Below are positions 25,054 to 33,971 of a stretch of 64,000 nt of DNA, piece by piece. Under the pieces are notes generated by a model. The model was given only the letters and a program-made list of their open reading frames with translations, ran no database searches and was not told the origin of the DNA. Origin of the DNA: SKVR01 sp037441525 (GTDB taxonomy: Bacteria; Bacteroidota; Bacteroidia; Bacteroidales; UBA7960); NCBI GenBank assembly GCA_037441525.1, contig JBBISA010000004.1, forward strand, positions 1 through 64,000. Reading direction: 5' to 3'. Numbering within the stretch: position 1 is the stretch's first letter; each line of letters opens with the position of its first letter. The translations under genes were made by a program, and so were the position numbers.

Positions 25054-28000
25054 TTAAAAACGGGTTACCAGACCAAGGTACTGGTTGTAATAATGCTCAA
25101 AGACATCCTTTGATAACCCTGCCAGTTCTTCCTGCTTTTGCAGTTCTGCTAACTGCGAAATACGCTGAAGTATTGCCAGCGATTCCTGCATGCTTCCTTC
25201 AAGAAGGCGGATTTTGCGCCGATTGAAGGAGAAATACCAGGCCAGATTTTGCTCTTCCCAGCTCAACATGCGACTGAATATGGCATTCCCCTTTTCAAAC
25301 TCACCTGCCCTGTAATAGGTTTCTCCAATTAGCAATGAGAAATAATTGTGTGGAACATTGAATTCGGGCATGATTTCCATAGCTCTGTCCAGAACCTCCA
25401 CGGCCTTATCTTTATTGCCTTCGTCCATAAATGCATTGGCCAGGCGATAGAAAATATTACGGAAGTTAACGGTTAGCCTGATGTTGTCTTCGTTGAGATA
25501 AACCCTTGGGTCGTTCATATTGCCCCACTGAAATTTTGTCATCAGGTTATCGTACATGATGCGGGTATTTATGCGTCCGGTCTCAGCCTCCGACTGTTGT
25601 GATTTAATGGGTACAAGGCGGTATGCCATTCCCTCGAGCTGAAAGTACTCCTCAAGCCCGATGTAAGCTTCAGCGCCAGTGGTGATAGCAAAGTAAACGG
25701 GGCGTTCCCAGTTGTTTGTAGCCAGGAAATCGAGCACGATGAGATTGTTTTTATGCACACCCCCGGCATTATCGGGGAAAACCCATTCTACAGCATCAAC
25801 TATAAGATGAGCATCTTCAGGGGCAACAGTTCCGTTTTCCACCACCTTTGCCGCATCAACAGGCAGGCGGAAATTTCTGGTGGGGAAGAAATTATCTCTT
25901 GTCCGGCCAATGGAGCGTTTGTTGTCTTCGTTGGCAACAAAGTTCAGAACGCTGCGAAGATTCACAAACTGTCCTTCGAGCCTGGGGTCTTCAAAAATGT
26001 AAAGGAAGTCGCGGGTGCCGTCTCTGTATTGCAAAGGTTGCAAAGTAAGGGGAAGGGGGTCGGCATCGTAGGTTTTACGACGCATCATTCCGTCAATATA
26101 CCAGTCTGTGTTTAGCAGGCTAAGGTTTACTACTTTAATATCAGTGCGTATACCCTCTACTTCCTGCACATACCAAAGGGGGAAAGTATCATTATCGCCC
26201 ATTGTAAAAATAATTGCATTGGGAGCACACGACTGGAGGTAATTGATGGCCACATCGCGGGTGGTGTAGCGGTTGCTGCGATCGTGATTGTTCCAGTTCT
26301 CCTTGGCCATTATAGTGGGCACTGCAAGTAGGCAGATCAGCGTGCCGGCAACGGCTGAATACTTGCCGCCAAGTTTTTTCTGCAGCAAATGTATTATGGC
26401 CAGTGCGCCCAACCCCACCCAAATAGAGAATGCATAAAACGAACCTATGTATGAGTAATCGCGTTCGCGGGGCTGGTAGGGTGTCTGGTTAAGATAAATA
26501 ATAATAGCGATACCTGTCATGAAAAACAGCAGACCAACTGCCCAGGCATCGTCCGGACGGTGGCGGGCCTGAAACACCAGGCCGATTATCCCCAGGATAA
26601 AGGGTAACATGTAGTATTTGCTATGGCCCGGATTGGATGTAATGCTTTCGGGAAGATTGTCCTGCGGGCCGATGTAAATGCGGTCAAGGGGCTTAATTCC
26701 AGTTATCCAGTTTCCACGGTTGGGTTCGCCATGCCCCTGAATGTCGTTCTGTCTGCCAGAAAAGTTCCACATGAGGTATCGCAGGTACATGTGCCCCAGC
26801 TGATGGGAGAAGAAAAATCTGAGGTTTTCGAAGAATGTTGGTTTATTTATCACCTGGGGTTGTCCATCCTGACGGGTAACCCGCATGGGTGTACCTTGTA
26901 CCTTGCCCCAGCTTTCATAAGCTCTTGGATGTAATCCGCGGCTGCTGTGCATACGGGGGAAAATGGTCATGAATTCGGGATTGTAAACCGGCACTGTTCC
27001 AATCCTTTTGTCGGTAATTTCGTATCGTCCGGTTTCATTGTTTCTGCGCCACGCGGGGTCACCATCTTTGATGCTCTGAATGGGAGCATTGTAATAAGGT
27101 CCGTAGAGCAATGGCCAGCCGCCATATTGTTCCCTTCCCAGATACGCCTTTAATGCCAGGGCATCTTTAGGAGCATTTTCATTAATGGGCACATTGGCAT
27201 TCGATCTTACCACCAGCATCATAAAAGACGTATATCCAATCAGGATAAACATAAATGCAAGGATAACAGTATTGATGATCACCTTGTTCTTTTTATGGGT
27301 ATAATACAATCCCCAAACAATAGCTGAGGTAATTGCAATAAAGTAAACCACAGTACCAGTATGGAAAGGCATCCCCAGCGTGTTGACAAAGAATTTTTCG
27401 AACCACCAGTCGAGTGTCAGAACTCCTGGGATAAATACATTCTGAATAAAGCCAAGCAGAGCGACTGCTATAATACCGGCGATTATAATTCCTTTTGGGG
27501 TTGATTTGAACTTTTTAAAATAGATAACAAAAACCACTGCCGGTATAGCCAACAGGTTAAGCATGTGCACACCTATGGATAATCCTATTATAAATGCAAT
27601 CATTACCAGCCATTTGTACGAATCGGGTTCGTGGGCAGTGGTTTCCCACTTTAATATACTCCAGAATACAAAGGCTGTAAGAAAAAGTGAAGTAACATAT
27701 ACTTCAGCTTCAACTGCGGTAAACCAGAATGAATCGCTGAAAGTAAGAGTAAGACCACCTACAATTCCTGCACCCCAAACTGCCCATGTTCTGGCATCAG
27801 AAGCAACAGGTTCTGATTTGAGAATGCGGTGGCCAAGTATTGCTATGGTCCAGAAGGTAAACATTACTGTTAGTCCACCCATAACTGCCGACATAGAGTT
27901 TATCCAATAGGCCACTCGTGTTACGTCGCCCAAAGAAAGCAGGGAGAACATCCGGGCCATCATTTGATACAAAGGTGCACCAGGGGGGTGCATTACCTGA

Positions 28001-28143
28001 AGTTTAAACGAAGTTGCAATACGCTCACCGGCATCCCAAAAGCTGGCAGTTGGTTCGAGGGTGAGCATAAAAACGGTGGTAGCACCAATAAACATCAACC
28101 AGCCCAGCAGGTTGTTAATGCTTCTGTAAGATCTTAAATCCAT
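25054..28143 (-). CDS. DUF2723 integral membrane protein (GT-C-like) with TPR tail
   Basis: A large polytopic membrane protein of about 1029 residues. The first 600 or so contain ten or more hydrophobic segments. The early loop FWDAGERIATSFKLQVMHPPGAPLYQM is diagnostic for DUF2723 (key residues: the D-x-G-E and the HPPGAP motif). The fold is related to protein O-mannosyltransferases and other GT-C glycosyltransferases that use lipid-linked sugars, and the family has been suggested to glycosylate exported proteins in Bacteroidota. The last 150 residues look TPR-like (DKAVEVLDRAMEIMPEFN, YYRAGEFEKGNAIFSRML). The start at 28143 (MDLRSYRSINN) is preferred over one 40 codons upstream. The gene is monocistronic. 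Confidence 0.85.
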   Translation of the reverse strand: MDLRSYRSINNLLGWLMFIGATTVFMLTLEPTASFWDAGERIATSFKLQVMHPPGAPLYQMMARMFSLLSLGDVTRVAYWINSMSAVMGGLTVMFTFWTIAILGHRILKSEPVASDARTWAVWGAGIVGGLTLTFSDSFWFTAVEAEVYVTSLFLTAFVFWSILKWETTAHEPDSYKWLVMIAFIIGLSIGVHMLNLLAIPAVVFVIYFKKFKSTPKGIIIAGIIAVALLGFIQNVFIPGVLTLDWWFEKFFVNTLGMPFHTGTVVYFIAITSAIVWGLYYTHKKNKVIINTVILAFMFILIGYTSFMMLVVRSNANVPINENAPKDALALKAYLGREQYGGWPLLYGPYYNAPIQSIKDGDPAWRRNNETGRYEITDKRIGTVPVYNPEFMTIFPRMHSSRGLHPRAYESWGKVQGTPMRVTRQDGQPQVINKPTFFENLRFFFSHQLGHMYLRYLMWNFSGRQNDIQGHGEPNRGNWITGIKPLDRIYIGPQDNLPESITSNPGHSKYYMLPFILGIIGLVFQARHRPDDAWAVGLLFFMTGIAIIIYLNQTPYQPRERDYSYIGSFYAFSIWVGLGALAIIHLLQKKLGGKYSAVAGTLICLLAVPTIMAKENWNNHDRSNRYTTRDVAINYLQSCAPNAIIFTMGDNDTFPLWYVQEVEGIRTDIKVVNLSLLNTDWYIDGMMRRKTYDADPLPLTLQPLQYRDGTRDFLYIFEDPRLEGQFVNLRSVLNFVANEDNKRSIGRTRDNFFPTRNFRLPVDAAKVVENGTVAPEDAHLIVDAVEWVFPDNAGGVHKNNLIVLDFLATNNWERPVYFAITTGAEAYIGLEEYFQLEGMAYRLVPIKSQQSEAETGRINTRIMYDNLMTKFQWGNMNDPRVYLNEDNIRLTVNFRNIFYRLANAFMDEGNKDKAVEVLDRAMEIMPEFNVPHNYFSLLIGETYYRAGEFEKGNAIFSRMLSWEEQNLAWYFSFNRRKIRLLEGSMQESLAILQRISQLAELQKQEELAGLSKDVFEHYYNQYLGLVTRF

Positions 28144-28471
28144 TGATTTTAAAGATTGGTGAAAATAGTTTTGTATAAAAATGAAAGGGTTGTCCCAATT
28201 TTCGGCCTGCGAATTTAATAAGAAAATCGGCAATTGCTTATTCTTTTTATTTTGGTAAGGCATGCAGATATTTTACCTTAATAAAGCGGCTTAATTATAA
28301 GATAATTAGTGGCTAGCGAAATTGTGACATGTTGAAGATAAATAAATAATACAGTAAACTTATCTGATTAAAGTAACGTGAATACGGACTGAAATATTAC
28401 CCAGTAAGGATACCTGAAGGGTCAAGAAAAAAGAATTCTGGTGTTTATCTTTTCCTGATAAGTTGCAGAGA
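28144..28471. other. Gap between DUF2723 and adenylate kinase
   Basis: No gene is seen. The first 120 bases continue the DUF2723 frame upstream of its preferred start, and an earlier start there cannot be ruled out. The rest is AT-rich with no strong hairpin or promoter box. Confidence 0.5.
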
Positions 28472-29644
28472 TTACCTAAGATTTTTGATGGCACGGTGAA
28501 CATGGTCTTTAATTCGCTGATAGACATCCTTCTTGCATCCATATCCATCAACATCTACAAGGATATTGCTTTTTTTATAATAATTGATAATACCCTCATT
28601 CCTTTGTGCGTGCTCTTCGAGCCGGGCAACAATAGTAGCTGCGCTTGCATCGTAGGGCATTCGATCGGGGGTTTTTGCCCTGGCATCGAGCCTTTTTACC
28701 AGTTCGAGGTGAGGTACCTGCAGGTTTACAACGCAGTTGATTGAATAGTTCTTTTTTTTCATTATCCCATCGAGGATATAAGCCTGCACCAGGGTGCGGG
28801 GATACCCCTTAAAAACATAGCCCCGTTTTGCTCCATCGGTTTCCCTTAGTTTTTTTTCAATGAGCCTGATAACGATTTCATCGGGTACCAACAATCCTTT
28901 TTCGAGATAGGGTATAATCTGGCCTGTCAGGGGTGAATTGGCCTCAATTTCGCGGCGCAGCATTTCGCTGGTCGACATATAGGTTAAATTGAATTCTTCG
29001 GCGAGCATTTTGGCCTGAGTGGTTTTCCCCGATCCTGGATACCCGAAAATCATTATATTAACTGGTTTGCGATTAATTTCTTCAATAATATAGTGGTTAA
29101 CACGATCGAAAACTTCGGCGGTGGTACCCACACCATCTATTTTTACAAGTTTATCGGTGCCATGATAAAACTCCAGCAAGGGGAGGGTTTTTTGATGGTA
29201 TTCCTGCAGTCTTCTTTTGATTACAGTTTCGTTGTCATCGCTCCGGTCTTGCTCCTTTGCGCGTTGCAGTAATCTTTTTGTACATTCTTCATCGCTTATA
29301 TCGAGTATCATTATTTTGCTTAATGAAGTTTGCAAGCCTGTGAAAAGACCGTCAAGGATATAGGCCTGCACATAGGTTCGGGGAAACCCGTCGAAAAGAA
29401 ATCCGTCACTGTTTTTTTCAGATATAAGGGCATTACTTATAATCTGAACAATTATTTCATCATCGGCCAGCCCTCCTGATTCAATAATGTTTTTAGCCTG
29501 TAGTCCCAGTTCTGTACCGGCTTTTATTTCGTTGCGCAAAACTTCACCTGTTGAAATATAGGTTAAGTTGTAATGTTTCATGAGCAGGTCTGACTGTGTA
29601 CCTTTACCTGCTCCGGGAGGGCCGAACAAAATTAAATTTAGCAT
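28472..29644 (-). CDS. adk: Tandem (two-domain) adenylate kinase
   Basis: Adenylate kinase equilibrates ATP, AMP and ADP. Here 390 residues contain two full-length kinase domains, about 1-190 and 195-390. The first looks complete: P-loop GPPGAGKG (8-15), DGFPRT (85-90), and a short-LID arginine cluster DRSDDNET (133-140) followed by KRR. The second keeps a P-loop GYPGSGKT (201-208) but has KGYPRT in place of DGFPRT (Lys279 for the usual Asp) and has lost the DDN of the LID. Both halves share the uncommon VQAYILDG after PRT, which points to duplication within this lineage. The second half may be regulatory or have changed substrate. No other adenylate kinase gene is visible in the window. Confidence 0.92.
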   Translation of the reverse strand: MLNLILFGPPGAGKGTQSDLLMKHYNLTYISTGEVLRNEIKAGTELGLQAKNIIESGGLADDEIIVQIISNALISEKNSDGFLFDGFPRTYVQAYILDGLFTGLQTSLSKIMILDISDEECTKRLLQRAKEQDRSDDNETVIKRRLQEYHQKTLPLLEFYHGTDKLVKIDGVGTTAEVFDRVNHYIIEEINRKPVNIMIFGYPGSGKTTQAKMLAEEFNLTYMSTSEMLRREIEANSPLTGQIIPYLEKGLLVPDEIVIRLIEKKLRETDGAKRGYVFKGYPRTLVQAYILDGIMKKKNYSINCVVNLQVPHLELVKRLDARAKTPDRMPYDASAATIVARLEEHAQRNEGIINYYKKSNILVDVDGYGCKKDVYQRIKDHVHRAIKNLR

Positions 29645-29693
29645 AAAATGGGCGTTTTGGGAGTAAAATAACTCTTGTTTACAGGAGAATGTG

Positions 29694-29701
29694 CAAATGT
29701 A
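29694..29701 (-). promoter_or_regulatory. Candidate -7 box for the tandem adenylate kinase
   Basis: The minus strand reads TACATTTG with a CTTG about 17 bases upstream, placed 50 bases before the ATG. Confidence 0.45.
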
Positions 29702-29820
29702 AAATAATTATTGATATACAAGTGTTATGAATCTTATTGTAGCAAATTCCCTGATAGATTTTTTTCTTTCCACATTTATTAACCTGAGAAAAAAATTCCT
29801 GTCAGGGTAAGACAAATTTG

Positions 29821-29886
29821 GAATAAGGGTAGTACTGGCCATTGTTTGCCAGACAAACCAAGTACGCTTATTCATAACTACCCCTT
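29821..29886. repeat. Nested imperfect inverted repeat downstream of the carboxylase operon
   Basis: The stretch 29821-29873 is nearly symmetrical: GAATAAG...GTACT...TTTG then CAAA...AGTAC...CTTATTC. A competing pairing is possible between AAGGGTAGT (29826-29834) and ACTACCCCTT (about 29877-29886). It lies 72 bases after the carboxyltransferase stop, where a terminator is expected, but there is no T-run. Confidence 0.5.
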
Positions 29887-29957
29887 GGGCAGTATGAAAA
29901 AAACCGTTTTTATTATCACTTTATAATTAAAATTTCAGGATGGCGAATTCCTAGGTT

Positions 29958-31487
29958 TTACAGGGGAATATTCCCATGTTTTTTGGCAGGGGTAATTTCG
30001 CGTTTGTTTTCGGTCATTTCGAGTGCCTGAATAAGCTTAAGGCGGGTTTGAATGGGGAAAATAATCTCATCGATATGTCCCGATTCGGCTGCTTTATAGG
30101 GTGAGCAGAACTTTTCACGGTAGTTTTCCACGGCCTTAATCCTTTCTTCGTCATCAAGCTTATTCCGATAAAGGATATTGACGGCACCATCGGGTCCCAT
30201 AACGGCAATTTCGGCGGTGGGGTAGGCATAGTTCACATCGGCACCCAGGTGTTTGCTGGCCATAACCACATAGGCACCCCCATAGGCTTTGCGCGTAATT
30301 ACGGTTATTTTTGGCACAGTGGCCTCAGCATAGGCATACAGCAATTTGGCTCCATGTTTAATTATACCTCCCAACTCCTGGCCTACCCCAGGTAAAAATC
30401 CGGGTACATCGCACAGGGAGATGATGGGAATATTAAATGAATCGCAAAACCTCACAAACCTTGCACCTTTGAGAGATGCATCAATATCGAGCACTCCGGC
30501 AAGCATTGCAGGCTGATTGGCAACAAAACCAACGGGTTTCCCATTTAGCCGTGCAAACCCTGTAATGATATTTTGAGCAAAATGAGGTTGAACTTCGAAG
30601 AAATTATAATCGTCGGCCACAAACACAATGATCTCCTTCATGTCGTAGGGCTTGTTGGGATCAGAGGGGATGAGTTCGCGCAACTTCATCTCTTCCCTTA
30701 GGGGCGAGTCGGTGCAGGGCTTTACAGGGGGGTCTTCCATATTGTTGGATGGAAGAAATCCCATCAGTTCGCGAATCATCATCATGGCTTGTTGGTCATC
30801 ATCGGCAGTAAAATGCGCTACCCCGCTTTTGGCATTATGTGTCATGGCGCCGCCGAGGTCTTCTTTGGTTACTTCTTCGTGGGTTACAGTTTTAATAACA
30901 TCGGGGCCGGTTACAAACATATAGCTGGTGCTACGGGTCATAAAAATAAAGTCGGTAATAGCGGGCGAATAAACCGCACCACCGGCACAGGGGCCCAGTA
31001 TGGCGCTGATTTGAGGTACCACCCCACTGGCGCGTACATTGCGATGAAATATTTCGCCATAACCAGCCAGACTTTCCACCCCTTCCTGGATACGGGCGCC
31101 CCCGCTATCATTGAGGCCAATGATTGGGGCACCCATTTTAAGGGCTAGGTCCATTATTTTGGTAATCTTGTTTGCATTAGACTTGCTCAATGAGCCGCCA
31201 AAAACGGTAAAATCCTGAGCAAAAATATATACCAACCGTCCGTCAATTTTCCCATAACCGGTTACAATTCCATCGCCGGGTATTTTTTCGGTATCGAAGT
31301 CGGGATTATGATTAATGACAAATTTGTCGATTTCCACAAATGTATTGGGATCGAGCAGCGAATTGATACGCTCACGAGCCGTTTTGCGCCCTGATGCTTG
31401 TATTTTATCAATCTTTTCCTGGCCACCACCCAGCTCAGCAGCAGCGTGCATTTGCGAAAGTTTATTGATTTTTTCGAGATTATCCAT
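29958..31487 (-). CDS. Acyl-CoA carboxylase carboxyltransferase subunit (propionyl-CoA/methylmalonyl-CoA type)
   Basis: Transfers the carboxyl group between biotin and an acyl-CoA, most likely propionyl-CoA to methylmalonyl-CoA. The 509-residue protein has the two crotonase-like halves of the carboxyltransferase family. It has the acyl-CoA motif NDSGGARIQEG near residue 125, GPCAGGAVYSPA near 165, and the biotin-side GAKLLYAYAEATVPKITVITRKAYGGAY (in part) near 385. It sits downstream of a biotin carrier and a biotin carboxylase on the same strand, so an ATP-dependent carboxylase is more likely than a sodium-pumping decarboxylase; no membrane beta subunit is present. Confidence 0.92.
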   Translation of the reverse strand: MDNLEKINKLSQMHAAAELGGGQEKIDKIQASGRKTARERINSLLDPNTFVEIDKFVINHNPDFDTEKIPGDGIVTGYGKIDGRLVYIFAQDFTVFGGSLSKSNANKITKIMDLALKMGAPIIGLNDSGGARIQEGVESLAGYGEIFHRNVRASGVVPQISAILGPCAGGAVYSPAITDFIFMTRSTSYMFVTGPDVIKTVTHEEVTKEDLGGAMTHNAKSGVAHFTADDDQQAMMMIRELMGFLPSNNMEDPPVKPCTDSPLREEMKLRELIPSDPNKPYDMKEIIVFVADDYNFFEVQPHFAQNIITGFARLNGKPVGFVANQPAMLAGVLDIDASLKGARFVRFCDSFNIPIISLCDVPGFLPGVGQELGGIIKHGAKLLYAYAEATVPKITVITRKAYGGAYVVMASKHLGADVNYAYPTAEIAVMGPDGAVNILYRNKLDDEERIKAVENYREKFCSPYKAAESGHIDEIIFPIQTRLKLIQALEMTENKREITPAKKHGNIPL

Positions 31488-31551
31488 ATAGTAATTTTGT
31501 ATATTTATGCCGACTTTATTGATTTCCTTACTTCAGGCGGGAATATTTTTT

Positions 31552-32061
31552 TCATTCTACCACCACCATCACCTTACGGGCTTCCACGGTATCGCCCTCT
31601 TTCACCATTATGGCTTTAACTGTTCCGCTGGCAGCGGCCTTAAACTCACTTTCCATTTTCATGGCCGAAAAGATTACCAGCGTTTGCCCGGCTTCAACGG
31701 AATCGCCCACAGCGACTAAAATTTTTACCACTTTACCGGGAATAGGAGCAACAATAGTATTGGTTCCACCGGCATCGGTGGCTTTCTGGCGTGATGCCAT
31801 GTACTTGGATTTTGCATCAATGATTTCCACATCATAGGTGTTTTTATAGGTATTAACGGTGTAATTTTTTACTGAATCTTCGTGGATCAGTTCCACATTG
31901 TAGGAGTTGTGGCGGTGAATGATTGAAAACACCCCTTCGCTGAGCTTTTCAAAGTCCAGAACATATTCTTTCCCATCTACCACAATATTTACGTAAGAAC
32001 CTTCCCATTGCAGAAGGTCGACTTTTGCGGTACGGTTACCTGTTTTTACTTCAAACGACAT
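31552..32061 (-). CDS. Biotin carboxyl carrier protein
   Basis: Carries the carboxyl group on biotin between the carboxylase and carboxyltransferase subunits. Residues about 100-169 form the biotinyl domain, with the lysine to be biotinylated at position 135 in SAMKMES. The N-terminal 90 residues are the less conserved extension typical of stand-alone carrier subunits of acyl-CoA carboxylases. It is placed between the two catalytic subunits, 14 bases from accC and 64 from the carboxyltransferase. Confidence 0.93.
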   Translation of the reverse strand: MSFEVKTGNRTAKVDLLQWEGSYVNIVVDGKEYVLDFEKLSEGVFSIIHRHNSYNVELIHEDSVKNYTVNTYKNTYDVEIIDAKSKYMASRQKATDAGGTNTIVAPIPGKVVKILVAVGDSVEAGQTLVIFSAMKMESEFKAAASGTVKAIMVKEGDTVEARKVMVVVE

Positions 32062-32075
32062 AAGATTGGGTTTAA

Positions 32076-33581
32076 TTAAAGTTTAAGTACACTACGTATG
32101 CGGCTATAATCTTTCCAGTTGTTTTTAAGAGCGGTCATTTCTTTGGGAGATGCCTTTCTGATGCGCGACAAGTATTCGAGAAATGCAGCAATAATAACTA
32201 TGTCTTCGCAATCATCGGCACATGGGTGGCTTTTAAGCAGGTGTTCCAGATTTTCATCAATGAAATGGGTAGTGTAATCTCCTTTAATGAAGTCGGGGGC
32301 TGTCATGATATTTTCAAGAAAATGGAGTGAATTTTTTACCCCCGTAATCTTAAATTCCTGCAAAGCTCTGATGGTTCTTTCAATTGCATCCTTGCGGTCG
32401 CTTCCCCAAACAATAAGTTTTGCGATGAGAGGATCATAATAAATAGGTATCTCAAATCCTTCATAAATATACCCATCAACCCTTACCCCAACGCCATAGG
32501 GGATTGATATATGGGTTACCTTGCCAGGGGCGGGCATAAAGTTGTTGGCTGCATCTTCGGCATATACCCTACACTCGATGGCATGGCCATTCTGCCTCAG
32601 GTCTTCCTGGCTGTGCGATAAGGGTTTACCTGACGCAATGTTGATTTGTTCTTTTACCAGGTCGACACCCACAACCCTTTCGGTAATCGGGTGTTCAACC
32701 TGCAGTCGGGTGTTCATTTCCAGAAAATAGTAATTCAGATCTTTGTCTACAATAAATTCAATAGTTCCTGCCCCTTCGTAATTAACTGCTTTTGCTGCAG
32801 CCACAGCGGCTACGCCCATTTTTTCCCGTATGGCGGGGGTTAATATGGGCGAGGGTGTTTCTTCGATAATCTTCTGATGTCGGCGCTGCACCGAACATTC
32901 ACGCTCGAAAAGGTGAATAACATTTCCATGCTGGTCGGCAAGTATCTGAAACTCTATATGGTGGGGTTGCCCGATGTATTTTTCAATATAAACAGCATCG
33001 TCGCCAAAGGCCGATTTTGCTTCGGAGCGGGCGGCACGCAGCGAACTTTTTATATCCTGCTCCTTTTTTACCAGCCTCATTCCCTTGCCCCCACCACCGG
33101 CCGAAGCTTTAATCATAACAGGAAGCCCGATTTCCCGGATTATCTTAATGGCTTCATTTTCAGATGCAATAGCAGCCTCGGTACCGGGAACCACAGGTAC
33201 TCCTGCTGCTATCATGGTTTTTCGGGCAGTTATTTTATCGCCCATCTGCGAAATAGCAAAGGGCGAGGGGCCAATAAACTTGATTCCGGCCTGCTGACAT
33301 TTTTTCGAAAATAATGCGTTCTCTGATAAAAATCCATAACCAGGATGAATGGCATCGGCCCGGCTGCTAATGGCTACTTCAATGATCTTATCCATGTTAA
33401 GATAGGATTCTGATGATGGCGATGCACCGATATGCCACGCCTGATCAGCATACAAAACGTGCATGGCCTTCCGGTCGGCATCTGAATAAACTGCTACCGT
33501 CCGGATGCCCATTTCTCGGCAAGAGCGCATAATCCTGACTGCAATCTCGCCACGGTTGGCAACCAATACTTTTTTTATCAT
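32076..33581 (-). CDS. accC: Biotin carboxylase subunit of acyl-CoA carboxylase
   Basis: Uses ATP and bicarbonate to carboxylate biotin. The 501 residues show the N-terminal pre-ATP-grasp domain (VLVANRGEIAVRIMRSCREMGI in part), the ATP-grasp glycine loop KASAGGGGKGMR near residue 160, the catalytic region ECSVQRRHQKIIEE, FLEMNTRLQVEHPITE, and the C-terminal biotin-carboxylase domain. It is first in a three-gene operon with the carrier and carboxyltransferase. The symbol is used for the enzyme activity; the complex probably acts on propionyl-CoA. Confidence 0.93.
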   Translation of the reverse strand: MIKKVLVANRGEIAVRIMRSCREMGIRTVAVYSDADRKAMHVLYADQAWHIGASPSSESYLNMDKIIEVAISSRADAIHPGYGFLSENALFSKKCQQAGIKFIGPSPFAISQMGDKITARKTMIAAGVPVVPGTEAAIASENEAIKIIREIGLPVMIKASAGGGGKGMRLVKKEQDIKSSLRAARSEAKSAFGDDAVYIEKYIGQPHHIEFQILADQHGNVIHLFERECSVQRRHQKIIEETPSPILTPAIREKMGVAAVAAAKAVNYEGAGTIEFIVDKDLNYYFLEMNTRLQVEHPITERVVGVDLVKEQINIASGKPLSHSQEDLRQNGHAIECRVYAEDAANNFMPAPGKVTHISIPYGVGVRVDGYIYEGFEIPIYYDPLIAKLIVWGSDRKDAIERTIRALQEFKITGVKNSLHFLENIMTAPDFIKGDYTTHFIDENLEHLLKSHPCADDCEDIVIIAAFLEYLSRIRKASPKEMTALKNNWKDYSRIRSVLKL

Positions 33582-33971
33582 AGATTGATTTTTAAGGGAT
33601 TGTTCTTTTCTTTAACATAAAGTTAATAAAAATTGGCTTGTAAATTTCTTTTGGGTAAAATGTTTTTTTCACAAACCTGCTAATGAAGAAATACAAAGAA
33701 AAGTGGTTGTATTTTTTTGGGCAATAATTACGCTTGTTTTACAATCCTTGTGTGATTTAAAGTTTTTCATGGCTTTAATCACTCATCAACTTTTCACTGG
33801 CAAAATGACTGTGATTATTTTTAATTTTATTCATCATTTCCTGCCACTATGGCATTTATTGCTGTTTGGTCTGTTGTTTGCAAATCGCATACATCTAAAT
33901 AAATAGATATATTTAAAAATAGTAAACTATGTATTATAAATCCGTTAAAAACGGGCAAAAAAGCAACAGTT
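33582..33971. other. Divergent intergenic region
   Basis: A 390-base AT-rich gap between accC and the thioredoxin fusion. A 67-codon frame inside it lacks any domain and has an unlikely composition, so I do not call it. TAACTTTA near 33619 on the minus strand is a weak -7 candidate for accC. Confidence 0.5.

Noticed and set aside
29958..33581. Sodium-pumping methylmalonyl-CoA decarboxylase
   Set aside because: The membrane beta subunit is absent and an ATP-dependent biotin carboxylase is present, so an acyl-CoA carboxylase fits better.
33703..33906. A 67-codon frame in the accC/thioredoxin gap
   Set aside because: Hydrophobic but patternless, with no promoter, no neighbour in the same operon and no recognisable family.
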